Shown here: piece by piece, positions 9,390 through 17,601 of the stretch
How positions within the stretch are numbered: position 1 is the stretch's first letter
Layout: each line of letters starts with the position of its first letter
Assembly (NCBI GenBank): GCA_041166385.1
Contig: JBEEFW010000166.1
Coordinates: forward strand, 22,941 to 86,940
Reading direction: 5' to 3'
Length of the DNA: 64,000 nt
DNA from: DASUCS01 sp041166385
GTDB lineage: Bacteria > Actinomycetota > Acidimicrobiia > Acidimicrobiales > JACDCH01
Program-made: the position numbers and the translations under genes
Notes under the pieces: generated by a model
Database searches by the model: none
The model's input: only the letters and a program-made list of their open reading frames with translations
What the model was told of the DNA's origin: nothing

Positions 9390-10742
9390 CTAACCGACCA
9401 ACAGGTCGCGGGCGACCGCTTCCCACATCGCCGTCGACAAGCGGAGTGACTCGACGTCGACCCGTTCGTCGTCGCCATGGAACATCACGCCGTAGTCCTC
9501 GATGCTCAACGCGGTGCTGAAGAGTCCGAAGCCGTACGACGTGGAGCCGGCGCGACGGAAGAACCGCGCGTCGGTCGCGCCGACCGTCAGGAACGGTACG
9601 GTCGCTGAGTCTTCGTAGAACAACTTGGTGACGCGGCTCAGCGAATCCCACAGCGGCGTGTCCATCGGTGAAGCCGTCGACGGATCGTCGTGCGCACGCA
9701 CGACTTCGACCACGCCCGCCAGATCGCCGAGCGCCTCGTCGAGCAGCGCGTGCACCTCTTCTGCTGTCTGGCCGGGCAGCGTCCGCACGTCGACCTCGAG
9801 GTCGACGGTGTCGGGGATCACGTTGGTCTTCGAGCCACCGTGGATCACCGTCGGCGCAAACGTCGTGTGCGTGCATGCGTGGAACTGCCGGCCCATGCCG
9901 AGGGGGAGCGCATCGCACAGCTCGAGGAAGCCCTCCTCCTTCAGCAATGGCTCGGTGAATTCGGCGGGGTAGCCGACCGATTCGACGAACCGGCGCCACA
10001 CGTCGTGGAGCACCGTCGGCGGCCGGAACTCGGCGAGCCGGCGCACGACCTCGGCAGCAGTGACGAGTGCGTTGTCGGTGCGGAACGGCTGCGACGCGTG
10101 CCCGGCCGTGCCCTTGATCCGGAGCGTGCACCACCAGGTGCCCTTCTCGCCGACGATCACGGGGAGCTTGATGCCTTCCGGACTCGGGATCGGGATGCCG
10201 CCGGACTCGGTGATGACGTAGTCCGCGGCCACCGCATCGTGCTCGTGGTCGACCAGATGCTCGGCACCGTAGGAGCCGAGCGCTTCCTCATCGGCGACTG
10301 CGAGATAGATCAATGTTCCCCGCGGTGTGAACCCAGATTGCGCCAATCGCTTCGTGGCAACCGCCATCGACGCGGTCAGATTCAACATGTCGACCGCACC
10401 GCGACCCCACACGTGTGCGCGCCCGTGCTCGTCGTCGACGAGCTCACCACCGAATGGATCGCGCTGCCAATTCTCTTCATTCGCGGGAACGACATCGGTG
10501 TGACCCATCAAGAGCAACGTTGGCGCGTCGGGATCACTGCCTTCGATTCGCGCGACGAGATTGCCGCGTCCGGAGATCGCTTCGTAGGTCTCTATGTCCA
10601 GTCCGGTATCGCCGAGGTAGTTCGAAAGGACATCAACGCTGCGCGTTTCATGTCCTGATTCTGCCGTTCCATCGTTGACACAAGCGTTGCGAATGAGGTG
10701 TTGCAGGAGGTCGACAACCTCTGCAGTTGGTTCGTCATGCAC
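9390..10742 (-). CDS. M20-family metallopeptidase
   Basis: 450 residues. The dinuclear zinc site motifs are present: MGHTDVVPAN, the metal-bridging Asp in WGRGAVDMLN, and the catalytic Glu in VADEEALGS. A lid/dimerisation insert follows (GTWWCTLRIKGTAGHASQPF). This is the ArgE/DapE/CPG2 clan, which cleaves amide bonds of N-acyl amino acids or dipeptides; the exact substrate is open. The longest frame reaches 10859, but the GTG at 10742 lies 6 nt behind a TACCAT -10 box and gives the normal family N-terminus (HDEPTAEVVDLLQHLI). It is divergent from the NYN-domain gene. Confidence 0.88.
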   Translation of the reverse strand: MHDEPTAEVVDLLQHLIRNACVNDGTAESGHETRSVDVLSNYLGDTGLDIETYEAISGRGNLVARIEGSDPDAPTLLLMGHTDVVPANEENWQRDPFGGELVDDEHGRAHVWGRGAVDMLNLTASMAVATKRLAQSGFTPRGTLIYLAVADEEALGSYGAEHLVDHEHDAVAADYVITESGGIPIPSPEGIKLPVIVGEKGTWWCTLRIKGTAGHASQPFRTDNALVTAAEVVRRLAEFRPPTVLHDVWRRFVESVGYPAEFTEPLLKEEGFLELCDALPLGMGRQFHACTHTTFAPTVIHGGSKTNVIPDTVDLEVDVRTLPGQTAEEVHALLDEALGDLAGVVEVVRAHDDPSTASPMDTPLWDSLSRVTKLFYEDSATVPFLTVGATDARFFRRAGSTSYGFGLFSTALSIEDYGVMFHGDDERVDVESLRLSTAMWEAVARDLLVG

Positions 10743-10748
10743 GTCGCG

Positions 10749-10769
10749 ATGGTAGATCGCGCGTACAAT
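10749..10769. promoter_or_regulatory. Divergent promoters, peptidase / NYN gene
   Basis: Minus strand: TACCAT (10749-10754) sits 6 nt before the peptidase GTG, with TTCACG 16 nt upstream as a weak -35. Plus strand: TACAAT (10764-10769), a near-consensus -10, lies about 43 nt before the start of the NYN-domain gene. Confidence 0.45.
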
Positions 10770-10812
10770 TCGTGAACGATCCCCGACAAAGGCGTGAATG
10801 TTTGCTTGACTT

Positions 10813-12147
10813 GTGCCCGAGATGAAGAGAAAACATGTCGTGGTGGATGGCTCGAACATCGCGACGGAAGGGCGCGCCGCGCCAAGTCTTGCGCAGCTCG
10901 ACGACGCGGTGCGCGCTCTGCTCGCCGAATATCCGTACGAACATGCGACTGTGGTCGTCGATGCAACGTTCGGTCATCGCATCGATGCCAAGGAGCACAA
11001 GGCCTATGAAGAGGCCGCGCTCAACGGTGAGCTCGTGACGCCCCCGGCGGGTGCAATCGGTCGCGGCGACGCGTTCGTTCTGCAGATTGCGGATCGCGCG
11101 ACCGCCGATGTTTTCTCCAATGACTCGTTCCAGGAATTCCACGGCCAGTACCCGTGGCTGTTCGACGAAGGACGACTCATCGGAGGCAAGCCCGTACAAA
11201 ATGTCGGTTGGGTGTTCGTGCTGCGGGCGCCGGTTCGCGGTCCCACGAGTCGCCGAGCGGTCCGCGACGCCCGTAAGACCACGTCGCCTTCGAACACCGC
11301 ACCCGCGAAGAAGGAGCCTGTGAAGGCGAAGGCGGCGCCGGCCAAGACGGCGAAGCCTGCGCCGAAACCGGCAGCCAAAGCGTCGCTCGCGTCTGCGCCG
11401 GTCGCCAAGACGACGGAATCGCGCACGCGGCGCCGGCGTCCGGCAACGAACGGCGAGCCGATCAACGACCAGATGGTGTACGCCGCGTTCGTCGTCGATC
11501 ACCCCGTCGGGGCCGTTGTCGATGGCGTCGTCGATCGCTTTTCCTCACACGGCGCCTACGTCCATGTGGGCGAGGCGCAGTGCTACGTGCCGTTGCGCGA
11601 GCTCGGGGATCCACCACCGCGCAGCGCCCGCGAGGTACTCAATCTCGGAGAGACGCGCCCGTTCACGGTCCAGCGTTTCGATCCCGTTCGCCGCGGGATC
11701 GATGTTGTGCCCGTGGGCGGACGGCTCGCCAAGTCCGAAAGCGACAGAAATGTCGTCGAGGCGGCCGCGAAAGCGGTCGGTAGTAACAACCATGCAACAG
11801 ACGCCGAGGAGGCGCCCGTGTCCCCTGCCGCCAAGAAAGCTGCCAAGCGTAAGGCTCCGGCCAAGCGCAAGGCAGCGGCCAAGAAGGCTCCGGCCAAGCG
11901 CAAGGCAGCAGCCAAGAAGAAGGCTCCGGCCAAGCGCAAGGCTCCGGCCAAGCGCAAGGCAGCCAAGAAGAAGGCTCCGGCCAAGCGCAAGGCAGCTGCC
12001 AAGCGCAAGGCTCCGGCCAAGCGCAAGGCAGCGAAGCGCAAGGCTCCGGCCAAGCGCAAGGCTGCCAAGAAGAAGGCTCCGGCCAAGCGCAAGGCTCCGG
12101 CCAAGCGCAAGGCAGCCAAGAAGAGGGCTCCGGCCAAGAAGCGTTAA
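10813..12147 (+). CDS. NYN ribonuclease-like domain + S1-like domain + histone H1-like tail
   Basis: 444 residues in an unusual order. Residues about 5-140 form a Zc3h12a-like NYN/PIN nuclease domain: VVVDGSNIA with Asp12, VVVDAT with Asp50, RGDAF with Asp86 and SNDSF with Asp104 give the acidic site. A Lys/Ala/Pro linker follows (150-200). Residues about 232-302 look like an S1/OB RNA-binding domain (VDGVVDRFSSHGAYVHVG). From 338 to the end the chain is almost only Lys, Arg, Ala and Pro in KAPAKRKAA units, as in eukaryotic histone H1 and actinobacterial HU tails. I infer an RNA-processing enzyme that binds nucleic acid through its tail. Start may be GTG 10813 or ATG 10822. Confidence 0.8.
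   Translation: MPEMKRKHVVVDGSNIATEGRAAPSLAQLDDAVRALLAEYPYEHATVVVDATFGHRIDAKEHKAYEEAALNGELVTPPAGAIGRGDAFVLQIADRATADVFSNDSFQEFHGQYPWLFDEGRLIGGKPVQNVGWVFVLRAPVRGPTSRRAVRDARKTTSPSNTAPAKKEPVKAKAAPAKTAKPAPKPAAKASLASAPVAKTTESRTRRRRPATNGEPINDQMVYAAFVVDHPVGAVVDGVVDRFSSHGAYVHVGEAQCYVPLRELGDPPPRSAREVLNLGETRPFTVQRFDPVRRGIDVVPVGGRLAKSESDRNVVEAAAKAVGSNNHATDAEEAPVSPAAKKAAKRKAPAKRKAAAKKAPAKRKAAAKKKAPAKRKAPAKRKAAKKKAPAKRKAAAKRKAPAKRKAAKRKAPAKRKAAKKKAPAKRKAPAKRKAAKKRAPAKKR
11829..12143 (+). repeat. Coding tandem repeat (KAPAKRKA)
   Basis: About 315 bp of imperfect repeats built on GCTCCGGCCAAGCGCAAG and GCAGCCAAGAAG blocks, encoding the basic tail. The near identity of units points to recent expansion or slippage; length probably varies between strains. 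Confidence 0.85.
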
Positions 12148-12174
12148 GCGACGGCCTGGATGCTTCATACCGTT

Positions 12175-12210
12175 CCGGGTCCAGACGGGGGTTACTCCGT
12201 CTGGGCCCGG
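12175..12210. terminator. Bidirectional hairpin terminator
   Basis: A 14-bp stem (CCGGGTCCAGACGG with CCGTCTGGGCCCGG, one G-T wobble) with an 8-nt loop lies between two convergent genes and overlaps the last codons of the DsbA-like gene. Confidence 0.6.
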
Positions 12211-12788
12211 AGACGGGCAACCACTCGTTCGAAGAGTTCTCGAGGCTGAACGCCAGGGAGTACGAAGTCTCCCGGAAACAGCCATGCGGGTGTCGCGGCA
12301 ATGCCGTGCTCGTGTGCCGTCTTGACTGACGCCGCCACCGCATCCCGACCCGCCCCGCCGTCCACCAGCGTCCGTACGTCGTTCGCGCGCTCCCCGACGC
12401 TGGTGACGAGCTGGTCGATGACGTCGGCGTCGCCGATGTCGAGTCCGTCCACGAAGTGCGCCGAGAAGAGCGCCGCGTCGAGCGCCGCGACGGCGGTCGC
12501 GTCGATCGATCGCACCACCTCGGTGGTCTCCAATGCTCGCCGGCTGTTGGGCACGTGCGTCGGCGCCCGGAAGGCGAGCCCGACCGTCTCACACTCGAGC
12601 GCGATCGCCGCGTGCAGCCGGCCGAGTCCACCGTCCGGTCGTACCGCTCGACCGCTCTGCGGAAGATCCGGGTGCAACTCGTAGGGCATCGCCGTCACCG
12701 TCACTCCCAACGACTGCAGCAGCGCCGTGCGATCCCTCCCGAGGTAGGCCCAGGGGCAGATGTAGTCGCTCCACACGAGTGCGTGCAC
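12192..12788 (-). CDS. DsbA-family thioredoxin-fold oxidoreductase (FrnE-like)
   Basis: 198 residues. The N-terminus reads LVWSDYICPWAYLG, the start of the FrnE/HCCA-isomerase branch of the DsbA fold, and the cis-Pro loop is seen late in the protein (GIAATPAWLFPGDFVLPG). Only one Cys is present in the active-site region (CPWA), so a classical CxxC disulfide exchange is not possible; members of this branch act as isomerases or glutathione/mycothiol-type transferases. No signal peptide, so cytoplasmic. Start is GTG 12788, 7 nt after a TAGGTT -10 box. Substrate unknown. Confidence 0.8.
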   Translation of the reverse strand: MHALVWSDYICPWAYLGRDRTALLQSLGVTVTAMPYELHPDLPQSGRAVRPDGGLGRLHAAIALECETVGLAFRAPTHVPNSRRALETTEVVRSIDATAVAALDAALFSAHFVDGLDIGDADVIDQLVTSVGERANDVRTLVDGGAGRDAVAASVKTAHEHGIAATPAWLFPGDFVLPGVQPRELFERVVARLRAQTE

Positions 12789-12795
12789 GCCGCGG

Positions 12796-12809
12796 AACCT
12801 ATCTAGAGT
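12796..12809. promoter_or_regulatory. Back-to-back leaderless -10 boxes (DsbA-like / xth)
   Basis: The minus-strand box TAGGTT (12796-12801) is 7 nt before the GTG at 12788; the plus-strand box TAGAGT (12804-12809) is 9 nt before the ATG at 12819. Both divergent genes start without room for a Shine-Dalgarno. Confidence 0.5.
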
Positions 12810-12818
12810 CCACCGAAG

Positions 12819-13604
12819 ATGCGGATCGCTACGTGGAACGTCAACTCGCTCAAGGCACGGTTACCGCGCGTGGAGGGGTGGCTCGAGGAGGCGCAGCCCG
12901 ACGTGCTGTGCATGCAAGAGACCAAGCTCGCCGACACGGCGTTTCCGGCGCTGACCTTCTCTGCTCTCGGGTACGAATCGGCACACCACGGAGAGGGTCG
13001 TTGGAACGGTGTCGCGATTCTCAGTCGCGTCGGCCTCGAGGCTCCGTCGTCGGGGTTCGCGCCTGGCGACGAGATCATGGGCAACGAAGCCCGCATCTTG
13101 TCGGCGACCTGCGGGGGCGTGCGCGTGGCCACGGTGTACGTGCCCAACGGACGTTCGCTCGATCACGAGCAATACCGGTTCAAGCTCGATTGGTTGGCGC
13201 GTCTTCGCGCTCACCTCGACAGCGCCTGCGACCCCAATGCCCCCGTCGTCGTCTGCGGCGACTTCAACATCGCCCCCGAGGATCGTGACGTGTGGGATGC
13301 GAGCGCAGTCCACGGCGCGACGCACGTGAGTGAGCCCGAGCGCGCCGCCCTCGACGAGCTGAAGGCGTGGGGTCTCGTCGATGTCTTTCGCCGTCACTTT
13401 GACGACACCGGTCTGTATTCGTGGTGGGACTACCGGGCCGGCAACTTTCACAAGCACCTCGGGATGCGCATCGATCTCATGCTTGCGAGCAAGCCGCTCG
13501 CAGAGCGATCGCGATGGGCACTCATCGACCGCAACGCCCGCAAAGGCCAGCTCCCTTCTGACCACGCACCCTTGATCGTCGACTTCGACACGGAGGACCT
13601 GTGA
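12819..13604 (+). CDS. xth: Exodeoxyribonuclease III (AP endonuclease)
   Basis: 261 residues of the EEP nuclease fold. Motifs in order: RIATWNVNSLKARL, CMQETKL (metal-binding Glu), VCGDFNIAPEDRDVW (catalytic Asp/Asn), YSWWDYRAGNFHKHLGMRID and SDHAPLIVDF (final Asp-His pair). It cuts 5' of abasic sites and has 3'-5' exonuclease activity in base-excision repair. The length is normal for ExoIII. Its stop overlaps the next start (GTGA), so it heads an operon of xth, thioesterase, DUF2461 and MmcQ/YjbR-like genes. Confidence 0.95.
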   Translation: MRIATWNVNSLKARLPRVEGWLEEAQPDVLCMQETKLADTAFPALTFSALGYESAHHGEGRWNGVAILSRVGLEAPSSGFAPGDEIMGNEARILSATCGGVRVATVYVPNGRSLDHEQYRFKLDWLARLRAHLDSACDPNAPVVVCGDFNIAPEDRDVWDASAVHGATHVSEPERAALDELKAWGLVDVFRRHFDDTGLYSWWDYRAGNFHKHLGMRIDLMLASKPLAERSRWALIDRNARKGQLPSDHAPLIVDFDTEDL

Positions 13605-14278
13605 CATTTACGTGGCCAGAGCTTCCGTCCGACGAGACGCCAGAACGTCGCGCTGAAGTTCGACGGCTCGCTGATGCCTTGCGCAGCGTGATCGAGCGAT
13701 TCGTCGCAACGACCGCCCCGCTCGAGGTCTTCCATGGTGTCGCCGACGACCTCGAGGAGATCGCGGCGCGCCTCGGCGCCTACCCGCAGGACCATCTGTT
13801 CACCGGGATCGCCGAGGCCGGGCCCGCGGGCGACTCGGCGGGTCCCTTCGACAACAGCCCGCTCATGGGGCTGTCGAACCCACTCGCGCCGCCGATGCGC
13901 ATGGAGATCCAGTCCGATCGCGTCATCGGCACGGTCGTCTGCGGCTCCGCCTACGAAGGTCCGCCAGGGCACGTGCACGGTGGCTACATCGCGGCGATGT
14001 TCGACGAGCTCCTCGGACTCGCTCAGTCCTTGTCGGGCAATCACGGCATGACCGGTCGCCTCACGATCCACTACCGATCGCCGACGCCGCTGAACACCGA
14101 GTTGCGGATGGAGGGCTGGCTCGATCGGGCGGATGGTCGCAAGATCATCTGCCGCGGCACGTTGCACAATGGCGACGTCTTGTGTGCCGAGGCCGAGGGC
14201 CTGTTCATCAGCGTGGACTTCTCGAAGCTCCAACAGATGCTGGAAGCGCGGGAGGCCGCCCGCGGAGGGAGTGCGTGA
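13601..14278 (+). CDS. PaaI-like hotdog thioesterase
   Basis: 225 residues. The C-terminal half is a hotdog domain with the characteristic central helix (GHVHGGYIAAMFDELLGLAQ) followed by LTIHYRSPTPLNTELRMEGW; the first 90 residues are a helical extension. PaaI-type proteins hydrolyse acyl-CoA thioesters. The GTG start overlaps the xth stop by four bases, and its own stop overlaps the next ATG, so it is translationally coupled on both sides. The physiological acyl group is not evident. Confidence 0.82.
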   Translation: MTFTWPELPSDETPERRAEVRRLADALRSVIERFVATTAPLEVFHGVADDLEEIAARLGAYPQDHLFTGIAEAGPAGDSAGPFDNSPLMGLSNPLAPPMRMEIQSDRVIGTVVCGSAYEGPPGHVHGGYIAAMFDELLGLAQSLSGNHGMTGRLTIHYRSPTPLNTELRMEGWLDRADGRKIICRGTLHNGDVLCAEAEGLFISVDFSKLQQMLEAREAARGGSA

Positions 14279-14925
14279 TGGCGTTCAAGGGCTGGCGGGC
14301 AGAGGCCATCGAGTTCTTCGAAGCGCTCGAAGCCGACAACTCGAGGGCGTTCTGGCACGCGCACAAGGCCGCGTACGAGCAAGAGGTGAAGCGACCGATG
14401 GAGGAGCTCCTCGACGAGCTCGCCAAGGAGTTCGGCGAAGGCAAGATCTTCCGGCCGAACCGCGACATCCGTTTCAGCCTCGACAAGTCGCCGTACAAGA
14501 CCAACATCGCGGGCACGCTCAGCAAGGGCGGGTACATCTCGCTGTCAGCTGACGCCTTCGGCGTGGGGTCGGGCATGTACATGCCGATGCCTGATCAACT
14601 CGATCGGTTGCGGCGCGCGGTGGCAGACAACCGCACGGGCGGCCAGATCGAGAAGCTCGTGAACACGGTGAAGAGCGAGGGCATCGAGGTCAGCGCGCAC
14701 GAAACGCTGAAGACCGCGCCGAAGGGCTATCCGAAGGATCACCCGCGGATCGAGCTTCTGCGAATGAAGGGAATCATCACGTGGAAGCAGTGGCCGATCG
14801 CGGCGTGGCTCGGCACCCCGAAGGCGAAGCAGCGCGTCGCCGATGTGCTGCACGCAGCCAAACCGATCAATGCGTGGCTCGACAAGCACGTGGGGCCGAC
14901 CACCATGTCGATGGAGCGCCGGTAG
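14278..14925 (+). CDS. DUF2461 family protein
   Basis: 215 residues. Typical DUF2461 features: AIEFFEALEADNSRAFWHAH at the N-terminus, then a conserved PNRDIRFSLDKSPYKTN block, and GSGMYMPMPDQLDRLRRAV in the middle. The family is common in soil and marine actinobacteria and bacteroidetes and has no established biochemical function. The ATG at 14278 is chosen over the longer frame at 14182 because it overlaps the previous TGA by one base and matches the family N-terminus. Confidence 0.82.
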   Translation: MAFKGWRAEAIEFFEALEADNSRAFWHAHKAAYEQEVKRPMEELLDELAKEFGEGKIFRPNRDIRFSLDKSPYKTNIAGTLSKGGYISLSADAFGVGSGMYMPMPDQLDRLRRAVADNRTGGQIEKLVNTVKSEGIEVSAHETLKTAPKGYPKDHPRIELLRMKGIITWKQWPIAAWLGTPKAKQRVADVLHAAKPINAWLDKHVGPTTMSMERR

Positions 14926-15297
14926 GTGCCGGGCCGAGCTGAGGTCCTCAAGCGTTTGCGCAAGATCTGCCTGGGCTTTCCGGAGGCGACCGAGAAGGTC
15001 AGTCACGGTGAACCCACATGGTTCGTACGTGACAAGAAGGTCTTCGTGATGTTCGACGACCACCACCACGGTGCCGATCACATCGCGATCTGGTGTCCCG
15101 CGCCGCCTGGAGTGCAGGGCGCGCTGGTCGACGAGGAACCCGACCGCTTCTTCGTGCCGCCCTACGTGGGCCACCGAGGCTGGATCGGTGTTCGTCTCGA
15201 CGTCGAGGTCGACTGGGATGAGGTCGCCGGCATCGCGGCCGACTCGTACCGCATGGTGGCTCCCAAGAAGCTGATCGCGGAACTCGACGCCCGCTAG
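14926..15297 (+). CDS. MmcQ/YjbR family protein
   Basis: 123 residues of the CyaY-like MmcQ/YjbR fold: LGFPEATEKVSHGEPTWFVR, a central sheet (VFVMFDDHH), then VGHRGWIGVRLD and a C-terminal helix (SYRMVAPKKLIAELD). These small double-wing proteins are thought to bind DNA, but members are poorly studied. The GTG start directly follows the stop of the DUF2461 gene, so it is likely the last gene of the xth operon. The 3' end overlaps the converging phosphoesterase gene by four bases. Confidence 0.8.
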   Translation: MPGRAEVLKRLRKICLGFPEATEKVSHGEPTWFVRDKKVFVMFDDHHHGADHIAIWCPAPPGVQGALVDEEPDRFFVPPYVGHRGWIGVRLDVEVDWDEVAGIAADSYRMVAPKKLIAELDAR

Positions 15298-17207
15298 TCA
15301 GTTCGCGAGATCGTCTGCATCCGGCGACGAACGGCCAGCGCACCCGCCATCGCGGCGCCGCCGACCACCAGTGGCAGGTCGATGCCGGTGCGAGCGATAC
15401 CCGAGCGATCAGACGATGACGACGACGGCGGATGGGGATCGAACGGAGCCTTCATGACGAGCTCGACGTTGAGATCCGTCGGTACGCCGAGCTTGCTGAC
15501 GGGGTCCACCTGAGGATCGTTCGCGGACAACTCCCGGCTGATCGATGCGAGCCCGAGCAGGGACAGGTCACTCGGATCGGCGGCGGCCGGAGCGGCGTGT
15601 TCGATGATCGTCGCGAAGATCGACAGCGTGCCGTCGTGGTTGTCGACCAGCTCGACGAGCCGGGCATGCTCCGGGTAGTCGACATGCGCGGCGGTCGTGA
15701 TCTCCCAGAAGCCGCCGGTGTAGCCCGTGGGGTCGGGTACGGGGTTCACGCGGTTCACGTGCGTGTGGCCGTTGACCCACGCGATCACGTTGGGAAAGCG
15801 TTTCAGGAGGGCGTGGAGCTCGGTGAACGTCAGCCGCTGCTCGGCGGGGCTCGCCGGATCGGGGACCGGGTTGCCCAGCGTGGCCTTGTTGTGATGGCTG
15901 AACAGGACCACGAGCTGGTCGGCGTGACCGGTCCGCACCTCCGTGCCGCCGGTGTCGCGATAGCGGCCGCTCGCCTCGATGAGCCGCGCTTCGAGCCACG
16001 CCATCTGCGCCTCGCCGATCGACCCGTCGGCGTACCCGCCGTGGTTCACGGTGTCGAGGCTGATCCCGAGGACACCCGGCGCAACCGGAAACGTGTAGTA
16101 CAGCTGCGTCGTCCCGAGCATGTCCTGCGTGTAGCCGTGGCCGTGCGGTCCGGGCGTGCTCGGCGACGCGAGATGCGCGTTGATCCATTCGTCGATGGAC
16201 ACCGCGCGCCGCGCCAGATCAGGGGTGACCGGTCGTACTGGCGCACCTTGCGACAGCAGGTTCGCGACGTTCGGGTTGGCGAACGCGTTCTGGATGTCAG
16301 TCGGTGAGACACCCGCCGCGAGGTTGATCGGCTTGGCGTTTCCGGTGGCGACGGTATCGAAGGGACGCACGTCGCCCGGTTGGACGCCCGGCATGTTGCC
16401 CTGGATGAGTCCGTCGTGGTTTCCGTAGCACGAGTACCACGGCATGTGCAGCCCGGGCGCGTCGAACGCCGTGATCGCGGCCGCGAGCAGTCCGGGATAC
16501 TCCGGGAAGTCGTTCACCGCCTTGTAGTCGTCGACGATCCCGGCGTCCGGATGCCAGTAGTGCGGATCGGGAGGGTCGACGTCGTCCTGCACGCCCTCGT
16601 ACATGCCGGCGGCACCGCTGTTCGGCACCAGGTGCCCGCCGTCGAGCGTGGTGATGAACCACGCGAGCTCGTTGTGCTGCTGGTTGTCGATGTTGTCGCC
16701 CGTCGACACGCACACGTCGAACGGCCGGCCGGTGACCGGACCGGCGGCGATCGAGTTGATGCGCGCGATCATCGAGGTGGCCACTTGATTCGTCAGCGTC
16801 TCTTGCGCGCGAAACGCGCTCTCGAACGGCGAACCGTACCGATCGAGGAACTCGACCCGTGACGGGCTCTGGGCGTCGATCAGGTGCACATCGGTGAGGT
16901 GCACGAGCGCCAGCATCGGGATGCGTCGGTCTTCGCGCCCGTCCTTCGGCTCGGCGAGGTCGCTGCGCACCACGATCGGCCATCCTGGGCCGTCGCCCAG
17001 AAGTCGATAGCCAGCGGCACCCAGGCGCACCACCGTCGCCTCGAGCGTCGTACCGCTCGGGTCGACGGCGATTGCCATCGTGCCGCGCAGTGCCGCGGCC
17101 CGTGCCGGCGTCCAGAGGTCGCCGGTCCACCCAACGGCGCCGATGGCCGCCATGCGCGCGAGGAGCGCGCGACGCGACACGTGCGAACTGCGACCCCCGA
17201 ATTCCAC
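15294..17207 (-). CDS. Tat-exported calcineurin-like phosphoesterase (TIGR03767-like)
   Basis: 637 residues. A twin-arginine signal lies at 11-40 (SRRALLARMAAIGAVGW). The body has metallophosphoesterase motifs: VHLTDVHLID, STGDNIDNQQ, YGNHDG, FSHH and NGHTHVNRV. The long insertions fit the actinobacterial TIGR03767 family. The C-terminus has a sortase-like IARTG, a hydrophobic segment (LPLVVGGAAMAGALAV) and Arg-rich tail, suggesting attachment to the wall or membrane after export. Substrate is unknown; such enzymes release phosphate from phospho-mono- or diesters. Start is GTG 17207 with TAGCGT nine bases upstream. Confidence 0.85.
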   Translation of the reverse strand: MEFGGRSSHVSRRALLARMAAIGAVGWTGDLWTPARAAALRGTMAIAVDPSGTTLEATVVRLGAAGYRLLGDGPGWPIVVRSDLAEPKDGREDRRIPMLALVHLTDVHLIDAQSPSRVEFLDRYGSPFESAFRAQETLTNQVATSMIARINSIAAGPVTGRPFDVCVSTGDNIDNQQHNELAWFITTLDGGHLVPNSGAAGMYEGVQDDVDPPDPHYWHPDAGIVDDYKAVNDFPEYPGLLAAAITAFDAPGLHMPWYSCYGNHDGLIQGNMPGVQPGDVRPFDTVATGNAKPINLAAGVSPTDIQNAFANPNVANLLSQGAPVRPVTPDLARRAVSIDEWINAHLASPSTPGPHGHGYTQDMLGTTQLYYTFPVAPGVLGISLDTVNHGGYADGSIGEAQMAWLEARLIEASGRYRDTGGTEVRTGHADQLVVLFSHHNKATLGNPVPDPASPAEQRLTFTELHALLKRFPNVIAWVNGHTHVNRVNPVPDPTGYTGGFWEITTAAHVDYPEHARLVELVDNHDGTLSIFATIIEHAAPAAADPSDLSLLGLASISRELSANDPQVDPVSKLGVPTDLNVELVMKAPFDPHPPSSSSSDRSGIARTGIDLPLVVGGAAMAGALAVRRRMQTISRTD

Positions 17208-17227
17208 TCGGAGGTGACGCTAGTTGG

Positions 17228-17569
17228 CTAACCGACGCGGTGGCGAAGCTTGGCGAGGCCGTCGCCGAGGGCGACGCGTAGGTCGGCGCGGGGCACGCCG
17301 AGGTCGTGCTGGATCTGCCGAATCGTGCGCGGTTCTCGTCCGTCCAGGCCGTAGCGAGCGGTGATCACCGCGCGCTCTACGGGTGCGAGATCGTCGAGCA
17401 GACGGGGAGAGGCGGCGTGCAGGCTGACGAGGTCGTCATCGGTGTCGCTCGTGACATCGAGGAGCTCCTCGAGTTGATCAGTGCCGATGTCGGCATCGTG
17501 ATCGGGGTACGGCCAACCCTCGTCGCTCGGCCAGGAATCATCCGTGATCCAAGAGAGCGAGCCAGTCAT
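17228..17569 (-). CDS. Stand-alone sigma-70 region 4-like protein
   Basis: 113 residues. The C-terminal half reads LAPVERAVITARYGLDGREP followed by RTIRQIQHDLGVPRADLRV, which is the helix-turn-helix of sigma factor region 4 (-35 recognition). The first half is acidic and shows no region 2, so it cannot be a complete sigma factor. It may act as an anti-sigma-like or accessory transcription factor. It lies 32 bp behind the DUF2505 gene on the same strand and is probably the last gene of a uvrD2-DUF2505 operon. Confidence 0.65.
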   Translation of the reverse strand: MTGSLSWITDDSWPSDEGWPYPDHDADIGTDQLEELLDVTSDTDDDLVSLHAASPRLLDDLAPVERAVITARYGLDGREPRTIRQIQHDLGVPRADLRVALGDGLAKLRHRVG

Positions 17570-17601
17570 GAATCCAGTTGTCGCGCCGGACTACCGAACC
17601 G

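Noticed and set aside
11829..12143. Regular repeats as a possible CRISPR array
   Set aside because: Units are short, in frame and encode a Lys/Ala tail; there are no unique spacers.
15432..16307. 291-codon plus-strand frame inside the phosphoesterase gene
   Set aside because: Shadow of the Tat-exported phosphoesterase, whose motifs are all intact on the minus strand.
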